A stretch of DNA of 64,000 bases from Cardiobacterium valvarum (lineage in GTDB: Bacteria > Pseudomonadota > Gammaproteobacteria > Cardiobacteriales > Cardiobacteriaceae), in the NCBI RefSeq assembly GCF_900460955.1, contig NZ_UFUW01000001.1, positions 2,657,501 to 2,721,500 on the forward strand, written 5' to 3'. The position numbers were made by a program, and so were the translations under genes. Below the pieces are notes generated by a model. That model worked only from the letters and a program-made list of their open reading frames with translations, was not told the origin of the DNA and did not search any database. Of this stretch, positions 45,507 through 52,237 are shown piece by piece. The stretch's first letter is position 1, and every line of letters starts with the position of its first letter.

Positions 45507-45737
45507 TTATATCCCGTATTTGGCGCGGATAAAGGCAACACCGACGTTGACGATGCCGCCGCCAAGGACGCCACCGGCAAAGCCAATCACCGCCGCGCGC
45601 CGCGTCTGCTCGCGCTCGAGGGTGTCAAGGCGGGTGTACAGCCGTTCGTTTTGCGCGCGGATTTCGCGCAGGATTTGCATCAAGTCGGCGATGGTCGGCT
45701 CCTGCTGTGCCCTGTCGGTCATGATGATGTTGCTCAT
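45507..45737 (-). CDS. Small membrane/coiled-coil protein of the lysis-packaging region
   Basis: 76 residues: a coiled-coil N-terminal part (LREIRAQNERLYTRLDTLE) and one C-terminal hydrophobic segment (VIGFAGGVLGGGIVNVGVAFI). A C-tail anchored topology is likely. It overlaps the next gene by 4 bases. Holin-like or lysis accessory role is possible. Confidence 0.6.
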   Translation of the reverse strand: MSNIIMTDRAQQEPTIADLMQILREIRAQNERLYTRLDTLEREQTRRAAVIGFAGGVLGGGIVNVGVAFIRAKYGI

Positions 45738-46009
45738 TTGTCTGCCTTGTTATCGAGTTTGTCGTTAATCCGTTGTGTTTGCCCCTTGACCTCGTTCACG
45801 AGGTCATAGAGGCGGTTAAACTGCTCTTTGGCATCGTCGCGGCGCTGGTAATGCTCACCAATGGTGCGTAGCTCGGTATTGAGCTGGCGCTCGATATTGT
45901 CCATGCGCTGTTTGTCTTCGTCCTGCCGCTTGTCAATGCCGCGCACCCAGTACCAGCCGATGGCAATCAGCAGCGAGATGATGGTGTTAAACAGCTGTTC
46001 TTGCGTCAT
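45734..46009 (-). CDS. Small membrane-anchored coiled-coil phage protein
   Basis: 91 residues with an N-terminal membrane segment (LFNTIISLLIAIGWYWV) and a long charged coiled coil (RQDEDKQRMDNIERQLN). It resembles DUF2730-type proteins of Mu-like phages. Role unknown. ATGA overlaps on both sides. Confidence 0.6.
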   Translation of the reverse strand: MTQEQLFNTIISLLIAIGWYWVRGIDKRQDEDKQRMDNIERQLNTELRTIGEHYQRRDDAKEQFNRLYDLVNEVKGQTQRINDKLDNKADK

Positions 46010-46209
46010 GGCACAACCTTGCCGCCGATGCAGGCGGCACGCCAGGCACGGTTGTGAATGAGGATTTGCCGCTGCGTCTCCATTGTGTCCTGCCGCGAGG
46101 GATAAATAACGGCGAAACGGTCGCAGGCGCTGTCAATGATGACCGGCGCACGGCTGGCGCAGCCGGTCAGCAGCAGGGCGAGGAGGAGGGTCTTAGTCGC
46201 GGTAGTCAT
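46006..46209 (-). CDS. Rz1-like lipoprotein (o-spanin candidate)
   Basis: 67 residues. A signal peptide with lipobox LLLTGC (Cys ~17) gives a short mature outer-membrane lipoprotein. It overlaps the end of the DUF2681-like gene, the nested/overlapped layout usual for Rz/Rz1. It lacks the high proline content of lambda Rz1, so the call is by context. Confidence 0.6.
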   Translation of the reverse strand: MTTATKTLLLALLLTGCASRAPVIIDSACDRFAVIYPSRQDTMETQRQILIHNRAWRAACIGGKVVP

Positions 46210-46435
46210 TGGTGAGCCCCTCCTGTACGGTAGCGTCATCCATGCGCTCCACCTTGGCGAGGATGGCGGCGCGGTCACGTACGGCGGCGAGTTGTGCGGC
46301 GGTGGCGGCAAGACGCTGCTCGCAGTCGGCGAGCTGTGCCCGCGCGTGGCGCAGCCGCGCGGTCTGCAGTTTAAGGAGGCCGAGTAGTAGGCCGCAGACA
46401 GCGGCAGCGGCGAGGATAAGGTTAAGCGTCATCAT
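46193..46435 (-). CDS. DUF2681-like protein (i-spanin candidate)
   Basis: 80 residues, with an N-terminal membrane helix (LNLILAAAAVCGLLLGLL) and a periplasmic coiled coil (RHARAQLADCEQRLAATAAQLA). This is the Rz layout. It pairs with the lipoprotein at 46006-46209 to fuse inner and outer membranes at lysis. Confidence 0.7.
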   Translation of the reverse strand: MMTLNLILAAAAVCGLLLGLLKLQTARLRHARAQLADCEQRLAATAAQLAAVRDRAAILAKVERMDDATVQEGLTNDYRD

Positions 46436-46664
46436 TGCCTCCTTTGTTGCGCTCGCGGTAGGCGGTTACCGCTCCCTTGCTCACGGTCAGGCCGCCACAG
46501 TAGGCGGCAAACCAGGCGTAGAGGTCGGTAGCGCTGGCGCGGTCAAGGATGACACTCACCAGCAGCACCAGCGCCAGCACGGCAAAACCGCATAGCTGCA
46601 CCGTCGCCGTGGTCGATAGCCGCCCGTCGCTGTTGCTGACGAGTTCGAGGACGCGCGGGCTCAT
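46422..46664 (-). CDS. Small membrane protein, holin candidate (DUF2644-like)
   Basis: 80 residues: RLSTTATVQLCGFAVLALVL, a second hydrophobic stretch LYAWFAAYCGGLTVSKG and a charged tail. Similar small proteins follow the endolysin gene in Haemophilus-type Mu phages. Starts at 46664, overlapping the endolysin stop (ATGA). Confidence 0.65.
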   Translation of the reverse strand: MSPRVLELVSNSDGRLSTTATVQLCGFAVLALVLLVSVILDRASATDLYAWFAAYCGGLTVSKGAVTAYRERNKGGNDDA

Positions 46665-47191
46665 ACGACCTCCTCTGTGGTATGGTCGGGCAGCGGCTGC
46701 ATCCCTTCTTCCAGCCATTCGGCGACGTCAAAGCCGGGGCAGAGTTTGATCCATTCATTCGCGGTGATTTTGCCGTCGCCGTTCAGGTCGGGCGAGAGAT
46801 CGCGGTGGCCGCAGATGATGGCGTCGGGATAGCGGCGGGCGCAGTCCTGCACGATTTCCGTGAGCGTTGCCCATTGCGCGCGCGTAAAAGCGGTGGTGCC
46901 GACCATGCAGATGCCGATAGAGCCGGTGTTGTAACCCTTGACGTGCGCGCCGGTCTCGCCCTCGGCGCGACCGCTCTCCAGCGTGCCGTCAGTGTCAATG
47001 ATGTAGTGGTAGCCGATGGCTTTGAGATGCGGGTTAAAGGTGTTGATATGCCACGGGCGGCGGGCAAAGCCGCGCCGTGCGTGCATATCGTCGATGCGTT
47101 GCGCGGCGGTTTGCCGCGCGTTACCGAGCCGTTTGCCGTTGGGTGTCGCGGCGCAGTGGATGATGATGCGTTTGATGGTGTTATCAGCCAT
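46661..47191 (-). CDS. Endolysin, N-acetylmuramoyl-L-alanine amidase (Amidase_2)
   Basis: 176 residues. IIIHCAATP gives the first zinc His; YHYIIDTDGTLESGR, HVKGYNTGSIGICMVG and CGHRDLSPDLNGDG follow. The last includes an EF-hand-like loop (DLNGDGKITANEW) common in phage amidases. It cleaves the peptide from the glycan at lysis. No signal peptide, so a holin is required. The start at 47191 is the first ATG of the homologous region; its RBS (AGGGGG) lies within a hairpin. Confidence 0.9.
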   Translation of the reverse strand: MADNTIKRIIIHCAATPNGKRLGNARQTAAQRIDDMHARRGFARRPWHINTFNPHLKAIGYHYIIDTDGTLESGRAEGETGAHVKGYNTGSIGICMVGTTAFTRAQWATLTEIVQDCARRYPDAIICGHRDLSPDLNGDGKITANEWIKLCPGFDVAEWLEEGMQPLPDHTTEEVV

Positions 47192-47222
47192 GAAAAAGCC
47201 CCCTGTTTGTTCAGGGGGCATT
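47192..47222 (-). terminator. Terminator-like hairpin covering the endolysin RBS
   Basis: GCCCCCTG/CAGGGGGC with a 6-base loop, then CTTTTTC leading directly into the endolysin ATG on the minus strand. It could terminate the early/middle transcript after mor, and its 3' arm also holds the only visible Shine-Dalgarno for the endolysin. Confidence 0.65.
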
Positions 47223-47298
47223 GTGGAATTCGGAGCGTCGCCGCGCGGTGTGGCGGATGTCAGTGAGGTAGGGGGCGGACTGCGGTCATGGTAGCACG

Positions 47299-47763
47299 TT
47301 ACCAAATAATGCGCGTCTGCCTTGACGCAGGCGGGGTCTGATCGACCTCTTTGAGGATGCGCCAGATGTGGCGGTCGGTGAGGTGGTAGCGGCGCGCAAT
47401 CTCGCGCACGCTGTCGGCGGCGGTCATGCCGCCGCCAATGGTGTGCCGGTCAAAGGTCGCGCGGATGCGGCGATTGCGCAACTCCAGCGTCAGTCCCTCG
47501 CATTTGGGTACCCAGAGCTTGCCCTGCGCGCCGTAGGCGTGGCAGAGACGGTCTGCTGCGTCCTCACCGATAACTTCAGCGAGGACGGCGCGGGTGGCTT
47601 TACCAGTCACCGTTTTGCCGAGGGCGACTGGAAAGGTGGTGCCGCCGTAGTGGTCAATCAGCATCAGGGTGGCGTCGATACCGATGACAGTAATCAGCGC
47701 CAACACACTGCCCGGCAGCAGGTGAGCGATGTCCGGATATTCGCTTGCGTCAAATACTGCCAC
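47299..47763 (-). CDS. mor: Mor/C-family transcription activator
   Basis: 154 residues. The C-terminal helix-turn-helix SVREIARRYHLTDRHIWRILK and the N-terminal dimer region (GSVLALITVIGIDATLMLID) fit the Mor family. In Mu, Mor turns on the middle promoter and C the late ones; only one such gene is present here, just before the lysis genes. It overlaps gemA by a few bases. Confidence 0.9.
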   Translation of the reverse strand: MAVFDASEYPDIAHLLPGSVLALITVIGIDATLMLIDHYGGTTFPVALGKTVTGKATRAVLAEVIGEDAADRLCHAYGAQGKLWVPKCEGLTLELRNRRIRATFDRHTIGGGMTAADSVREIARRYHLTDRHIWRILKEVDQTPPASRQTRIIW

Positions 47764-48181
47764 GGCCTGCCTCCCGCCGTTGATAGACGGCCAGCGCCTG
47801 CATCAGTTTGTACAGCTCCGGCGGGCGCAGCCATTCCACACGCTCGCGTGCAAACATTCGTTTCGCCATGCCGTGCGCGTAGGCCCACGGCAGCTGTTTA
47901 TCGGCAAGGATGGCGCCGATTTTGTCGAGGATGACGCGGTTTTCCGGCGCTACACGCGGACGGGCGGCGCGGCCGCGTGCCGGCGTAAAACCGAGACGGC
48001 GCAGGGCGTCAATCACGCCTTTAAGCTCCGGCAGGGTGCAGTCGGCGGCGCTGCTTTTACCGACGGTGCGCATCAGCAGGGCGCGGTAGTCGTCCTCCTG
48101 CATCGCCAGCGCGCGACGGCCGGTGTGGATGGCTTTAAGCAGGTTTTTGCGGTGGGCTGCCTGGGCGGGTGTCATGGTCAT
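47750..48181 (-). CDS. GemA-like protein (Mu gp16, DUF1018)
   Basis: 143 residues. AQAAHRKNLLKAIHTGRRAL, YRALLMRTVGKSSAADCTLPEL and RRLGF are diagnostic. In Mu, GemA alters host gyrase and transcription. The start at 48181 overlaps the preceding small gene stop (ATGA). Confidence 0.88.
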   Translation of the reverse strand: MTMTPAQAAHRKNLLKAIHTGRRALAMQEDDYRALLMRTVGKSSAADCTLPELKGVIDALRRLGFTPARGRAARPRVAPENRVILDKIGAILADKQLPWAYAHGMAKRMFARERVEWLRPPELYKLMQALAVYQRREAGRGSI

Positions 48182-48339
48182 GATGGGGTCTCCATGTCGT
48201 GCAATATGGCTTGCAGTTTGTTGATGGCGGCGCGTAGTTCTTGCGGCACCTTGCGCTCGCCGCGCTTGATGTCTACCGCTGTTTGCAGCAGGTGGCAGGC
48301 TACGGCGGCAATAACCGCAGCAGTCGTATCGCGAGTCAT
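48178..48339 (-). CDS. Small early phage protein, 53 residues
   Basis: Reads MTRDTTAAVIAAVACHLLQT and continues VDIKRGERKVPQELRAAINK to a TGA shared with the gemA start. Both ends overlap neighbours in ATGA style, which supports it as real. Function unknown. Confidence 0.6.
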   Translation of the reverse strand: MTRDTTAAVIAAVACHLLQTAVDIKRGERKVPQELRAAINKLQAILHDMETPS

Positions 48340-48698
48340 GTCCGCCCCCAGCGCAGTTTGTCAACGAGCCTTGTCAGCCAGTCGGTATTGTCCTGGCGGT
48401 CTGCCGCTGTCAGCACCGGTGCGGGCAGTGCCGGTGGTGGTGGAGGCGGTGGCAGGTGGTCGATAAACTGCGCCGGTGACGGCCAGCGGCGGCAACTGAC
48501 GCACAGCCCGGTAAAGGCGCGGGCGACACGCGCAGCGTCATCCTCGCGCCACGTCCGCTTGTAGCCGAGGGCGTCCAGCCACACGGTGGCGGTGGCTTGC
48601 AGGCTGTCGGCAGGCGGCGCGCCTTCGAGGCGCAGGGCATAGAGGCGCTGGATGCCGTCGATAACGGCGTTATGTACGGCTTTTGGCAGGGCTGACAT
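48336..48698 (-). CDS. Early phage protein of unknown function
   Basis: 120 residues. Contains CRRWPSPAQFIDHLPPPPPP, a Pro-rich hinge, and an N-terminal helical domain (AVHNAVIDGIQRLYALRL). Similar proteins precede gemA in Mu-like phages. Specific function not known. Confidence 0.65.
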   Translation of the reverse strand: MSALPKAVHNAVIDGIQRLYALRLEGAPPADSLQATATVWLDALGYKRTWREDDAARVARAFTGLCVSCRRWPSPAQFIDHLPPPPPPPALPAPVLTAADRQDNTDWLTRLVDKLRWGRT

Positions 48699-48707
48699 GG
48701 GATGTCC

Positions 48708-49187
48708 TTAGTAGCGTTTCATACTGGCAAGAGAGGCAAGACCGCCTCTGGTTTTGCTCGGCGCGGTCTCCATGACCCGCACCGTATTGCCGCCGCTGCT
48801 TACCGCTGCTTCCGGTTGCCAGTTGGCCAGCACGGTGTAGAGGTAGCCGTGGTTTTTCAGTGGGGGCACGAGGCGGCCGCTATCGCGCGCCTCCAGCACT
48901 TGTTGCAGCGCCCACAGCCACGCTTCCAGTGGTGCGTCGCAGGTTTTGCCACCGCGCTCGATGCGCTGCGCGTCTATACCGGCTTGCAGTTCGGTGAGCA
49001 GTTTCGCGAGACGCGGCATGGAGAGCACTGATTTCTCCGGCCTAAACAGGCCGCAGTAGCGGACGAGGAGGCGGGTCAGCTCGCCGCCGAGGTCAGCGAG
49101 CCGGTCCAGGGCGGCGCGCGCGTCATCGTGGGCGATGAGGGCGTCAAGGCTGTTCACCGCGCCACAGCAGGGGCAGCGGATGTTCAT
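48708..49187 (-). CDS. Early phage zinc-ribbon protein
   Basis: 159 residues. The N-terminus MNIRCPCCGAVNSLDALI is a CPxCG zinc ribbon half. The rest is helical (ELTRLLVRYCGLFRPEKSVLS). Resembles Mu-like early-region proteins placed before gemA; probably DNA or RNA binding. The ATG at 49187 overlaps the upstream stop. Confidence 0.68.
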   Translation of the reverse strand: MNIRCPCCGAVNSLDALIAHDDARAALDRLADLGGELTRLLVRYCGLFRPEKSVLSMPRLAKLLTELQAGIDAQRIERGGKTCDAPLEAWLWALQQVLEARDSGRLVPPLKNHGYLYTVLANWQPEAAVSSGGNTVRVMETAPSKTRGGLASLASMKRY

Positions 49188-49381
49188 TGCTGCCCCCTTT
49201 TGCCACCCTGTTGCAGCATCAGCAGCAGCGTCAGCCCGCTGATTGCGGTGTTGCCCAGCAGCAGGCCAACCGCCCCCACGGCCATGTCCTGCCGCAGCAT
49301 CCCGCCCAGCACCATCACCCCGCCCAGCAGGGCCAGCGTCAGCGCCAGCGCGCATAGTAGGGTCAAGGTACGCCCGTTCAT
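49184..49381 (-). CDS. Small two-helix membrane protein (early region)
   Basis: 65 residues, almost entirely hydrophobic: LTLLCALALTLALLGGVMVL and AVGAVGLLLGNTAISGLTL. ATGA overlaps both neighbours. Function unknown; could be an exclusion or host-takeover peptide. Confidence 0.6.
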   Translation of the reverse strand: MNGRTLTLLCALALTLALLGGVMVLGGMLRQDMAVGAVGLLLGNTAISGLTLLLMLQQGGKRGQQ

Positions 49382-49533
49382 GCTTGCCATCCTTTGAGCT
49401 GGGCGAGCAGCAGGTAATCGCTGTGCGAGAGCTGCACCCGCCGCCACCCCTGGCGGATGGTGACGCTGCCGTCGGCGGCGAGGGTGTAGCGCAGCGACGC
49501 GCGGCGGCGGAGGAGAATGTGCAGGAGGTTCAT
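49378..49533 (-). CDS. Small early phage protein, 51 residues
   Basis: Reads MNLLHILLRRRASLRYTLAA then DGSVTIRQGWRRVQLSHSDY and LLLAQLKGWQA. GAAAGAACT upstream is a fair RBS, and both ends overlap the adjoining genes. Function unknown. Confidence 0.55.
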   Translation of the reverse strand: MNLLHILLRRRASLRYTLAADGSVTIRQGWRRVQLSHSDYLLLAQLKGWQA

Positions 49534-50096
49534 AGTTCTTTCCTCGTCCAGCGGGTGGGGCCGAGGATGACGCGCATCCCCGCTAGCTCTTCGTAGTTAT
49601 CGCCGTCATTTGCGCGGACTTCGACAACATCGTTGTTCTCCGCCTCGTCTCCATATACCGTCACTTGTATCGGGCAGCCCGCAGGCAGTATGCGGGCGAG
49701 GAGGCGCAGGCTGTCACTGATGAGACAGATTTGTCCGTTTTGTGGCGCGGCATCGGTGGTAGGGAGCAGACGCTCAAAATGCGGATATTTGCCGGCATCT
49801 TGGGCAAAGAGCTGGTAACGCTCCTGCTCTTCGTCGCGGCGGTTGTAGGTGGTCAACGTGCCGTCCGTCAGCTCGCAGTAGTCGCCGAGGCTGCCGCGCG
49901 GCAGGAGATATAGCGCCCGTCCGGTCGGTTTGTTGGCGCCGAAGGTGTGCGGGATGACGCAGAACCCCCGGCTGTTGCTGGCGACGATACGGTCGCCGTC
50001 ATAGTCAAACAGCACGCCGTAGAGATAGGCGCGGGGGTCGCTGCGGCTGGCAGTAAAGAGACGTGCCGCTGTCAGTTTTCGAGAGGGGATTTTCAT
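49530..50096 (-). CDS. Early phage protein of unknown function
   Basis: 188 residues, beta-rich, starting MKIPSRKLTAARLFTASRSD. It has VLFDYDGDRIVASNSRGFCVI and a C-terminal ELAGMRVILGPTR. The last block faintly recalls the end of the sliding clamp (MPMR), so a clamp-like fold is imaginable, but I would not call it. It follows gam with a 4-base overlap. Confidence 0.6.
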   Translation of the reverse strand: MKIPSRKLTAARLFTASRSDPRAYLYGVLFDYDGDRIVASNSRGFCVIPHTFGANKPTGRALYLLPRGSLGDYCELTDGTLTTYNRRDEEQERYQLFAQDAGKYPHFERLLPTTDAAPQNGQICLISDSLRLLARILPAGCPIQVTVYGDEAENNDVVEVRANDGDNYEELAGMRVILGPTRWTRKEL

Positions 50097-50614
50097 GGCT
50101 GTGTCTCCACTTCAAAGGGGACAATGACAAAGTCTTCTTTGCCTTTGATGACGCTGATGCCGGCGATGCCCGCCGCGATGTCCGGTTCGTTGAGGAGTGC
50201 CTCCTTGTTGATTTCTTCTTTTTCCCGGATAAAGCGGAAGAGACCGAGGCTGCGCAGGTTTTCGAGGACGGCATCATTGCCCCGGACGGCGATGGACGGC
50301 GGACGCTGCCGCCAGCTCACTTCACCGGTGATCAGGTTGGCGGTTTTGCCGCCGCCGGCAGTAAGTTCGGCGCGATTCGCCTCGCACCACGCCTGGATGC
50401 CTTGTTGTAGCGCGGCGGAGCGCTCGGCCAGTGCGTTGAGTGCCGGTTTGGCCTCGTCGGTGAGCTCGGCGATTTTGTCGTTGAGGTCGTGGGTCAGGCG
50501 GGCGTGTTCGCGCTGAGTGTCGCCGAGGGCTTTGATCCAGCTCTGGGTTTCCTCGCGGCTTTGCGGGGCTTCGAGGGTTGCCGCTTTGAGGCGTTTGTTT
50601 GTATTTTTGGCCAT
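50093..50614 (-). CDS. gam: Gam, host nuclease inhibitor protein
   Basis: 173 residues. Mu Gam/Ku-like end-binding family: EETQSWIKALGDTQREHARL, NDKIAELTDEAKPALNALAE, GGGKTANLITGEVSWRQRPPS. It binds DNA ends and blocks RecBCD-type exonucleases. Confidence 0.93.
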   Translation of the reverse strand: MAKNTNKRLKAATLEAPQSREETQSWIKALGDTQREHARLTHDLNDKIAELTDEAKPALNALAERSAALQQGIQAWCEANRAELTAGGGKTANLITGEVSWRQRPPSIAVRGNDAVLENLRSLGLFRFIREKEEINKEALLNEPDIAAGIAGISVIKGKEDFVIVPFEVETQP

Positions 50615-50627
50615 GTTGGGCTCCTGT

Positions 50628-51143
50628 TTAAGGGTTGGTTAAGGGCAAATCGGCCTGCGCGGCACGGCGCTCGGCCAGATACTGTTGCAGGGCGCGATTT
50701 TCTGCGCGCAGCCACTCAAGATGCTGGTGGGCAAGGGTGTCGATACTGTCGCCGGCGGTCATGTCGGCATAGCGGCTGGTTTTTGTGGTCACAAGGGCGT
50801 TGTCGTAGTCGTTGCCGTAGTAAAAGAGGCTGTAAATGCTGCTCACGCCAATGTTCAACGCCGCACGGGCACGGTCAGCAAAAGTCAGGGCAATCTCCAC
50901 GGCGCCCCCTTGCCACTTCTCCGCATTGCGGACAGCTTCAACCCGGGGTTCGTCTCCCTGTATGTCCTGCGCAATGCGCAGTGCGCAGGACATGCGGTTT
51001 TGGATGTCGGCCAGCATGGCGTTGAGTCTGTCCGCGAGGGGGCGCAAGTCTTCGTGGTAGGGGAGAAGCGGGTCGTAATCGCGTTCCCGTACCGCACGGC
51101 GGAAGCCTGCCCACAGTTGTTTTTCGGCGTCTGCGCGGTTCAT
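50628..51143 (-). CDS. Early phage protein of unknown function
   Basis: 171 residues. NRADAEKQLWAGFRRAVRER, DLRPLADRLNAMLADIQNRM and SIYSLFYYGNDYDNALVTTK are visible; the latter half is helical. Not recognised. The ATG at 51143 overlaps the preceding stop; the longer upstream frame is a shadow. Confidence 0.62.
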   Translation of the reverse strand: MNRADAEKQLWAGFRRAVRERDYDPLLPYHEDLRPLADRLNAMLADIQNRMSCALRIAQDIQGDEPRVEAVRNAEKWQGGAVEIALTFADRARAALNIGVSSIYSLFYYGNDYDNALVTTKTSRYADMTAGDSIDTLAHQHLEWLRAENRALQQYLAERRAAQADLPLTNP

Positions 51144-51334
51144 GCGGCGGCCTCCTTGACAACGCTGGCAGCGGGGGCACCGCGTAAGGTCAGCGTAGCG
51201 ACGGCGCGCTTGCCGTCGCCGCATTCCACCTGCGTCTCGATATTGGCGCGGCCTTCCCGCGCCAGTTCCCGTCCCAGCACGGCGGCAGCTTGTGCCCACG
51301 CGGTCAGGGCTTGCAATAAGGGATCGTTTTTCAT
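51140..51334 (-). CDS. Small early phage protein
   Basis: 64 residues starting MKNDPLLQALTAWAQAAAVL, with GGAGGACACCC as RBS. Helix then beta hairpin (KRAVATLTLRG). Function unknown. Lies directly after MuB. Confidence 0.65.
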   Translation of the reverse strand: MKNDPLLQALTAWAQAAAVLGRELAREGRANIETQVECGDGKRAVATLTLRGAPAASVVKEAAA

Positions 51335-51347
51335 GGGTGTCCTCCGT

Positions 51348-52229
51348 TTAATCAATCAGCATCTCTGCCATGCGTTTAATCAGCGCCTCGTCCACGGGTC
51401 TCCCGTGGTTGTCGGCGATTTTCAGCGCCCCCCGCAGCAGTTTTGCGAGGCGGCGGGCGTTGCCGCCGCTCACTTGGTAGAGCAGTTCGTTGTACTCGCC
51501 GTTGCCCAGGGTGGCCTCGGCAATCTTGGCAATGTCCTCGGCGGGCAGCGCGTTCTTGATGTCCTGGCAAAAGCCGATGCGGCTGTACAGCTGTTTGTAT
51601 TCGCCGCGCGCACCGCGCAGGTTGGCGCGCAGACGCGGCATCCCCGCCAGCACGATGCCGATGCCGGTCAGGTCATGGATGCGGCGCAGGATTTCCAGGG
51701 GCTTGAGGCCAAGTAGTTCCGCTTCGTCGACGATCAAGAGGCGTTCGCTGCCGCGCAATCTGTCGCAGATGGCGGTCATCATTTCGTGGTTGGTGCGCGC
51801 CGGGGTGAGGCCCAGTGCCGCCGCGATGGTCTGCAGTAACACTTTGGCGTTGTAGGTCGGCTCAACCTCGACCATGACAACGTCGGCATTTTTTTTCGCG
51901 TATTCAGTCAGCGCCATCGTTTTGCCGAGCCCGGCCTCGCCGATGATCAGGTAGATTTCGCCCAGCGAGTGCGCCAGCAGCGCGGTTTCGTGCATATGCT
52001 TGGCGGTTTTGGTTGGCACAAAGCCGATGTTGACCGCCTTGGCTTTTTCTTTGCTGCGCGCTATCAGTTGCGTAACTTTGCCGTCCAGGGCGGCGGTGTC
52101 GCCTTTGTACTTACCTTGCAAGTACTGGTTGATCGTCGCGCTGGACACGTCCAGCTTGCTTGCCGCCTGTTGCTGCGTCAGGCCGTGCGCGTCCATGTAA
52201 GCGCGCAGGTCGTCTCTTTTGTTGCTCAT
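51348..52229 (-). CDS. MuB-like transposition ATPase / target selector
   Basis: 293 residues. An N-terminal XRE-like helix-turn-helix (GLTQQQAASKLDVSSATINQ) precedes an AAA+ ATPase: Walker A GEAGLGKT (97-104), Walker B LLIVDEAELL (164-173). MuB binds DNA, picks insertion targets and activates MuA. GAGGA precedes the ATG at 52229; a GTG at 52241 is the alternative. Confidence 0.93.
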   Translation of the reverse strand: MSNKRDDLRAYMDAHGLTQQQAASKLDVSSATINQYLQGKYKGDTAALDGKVTQLIARSKEKAKAVNIGFVPTKTAKHMHETALLAHSLGEIYLIIGEAGLGKTMALTEYAKKNADVVMVEVEPTYNAKVLLQTIAAALGLTPARTNHEMMTAICDRLRGSERLLIVDEAELLGLKPLEILRRIHDLTGIGIVLAGMPRLRANLRGARGEYKQLYSRIGFCQDIKNALPAEDIAKIAEATLGNGEYNELLYQVSGGNARRLAKLLRGALKIADNHGRPVDEALIKRMAEMLID

Positions 52230-52237
52230 GTCTGTCC

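Noticed and set aside
49530-50096. Phage sliding clamp
   Set aside because: Only a faint C-terminal resemblance; too short for a beta clamp and no replication partner genes in a transposing phage.
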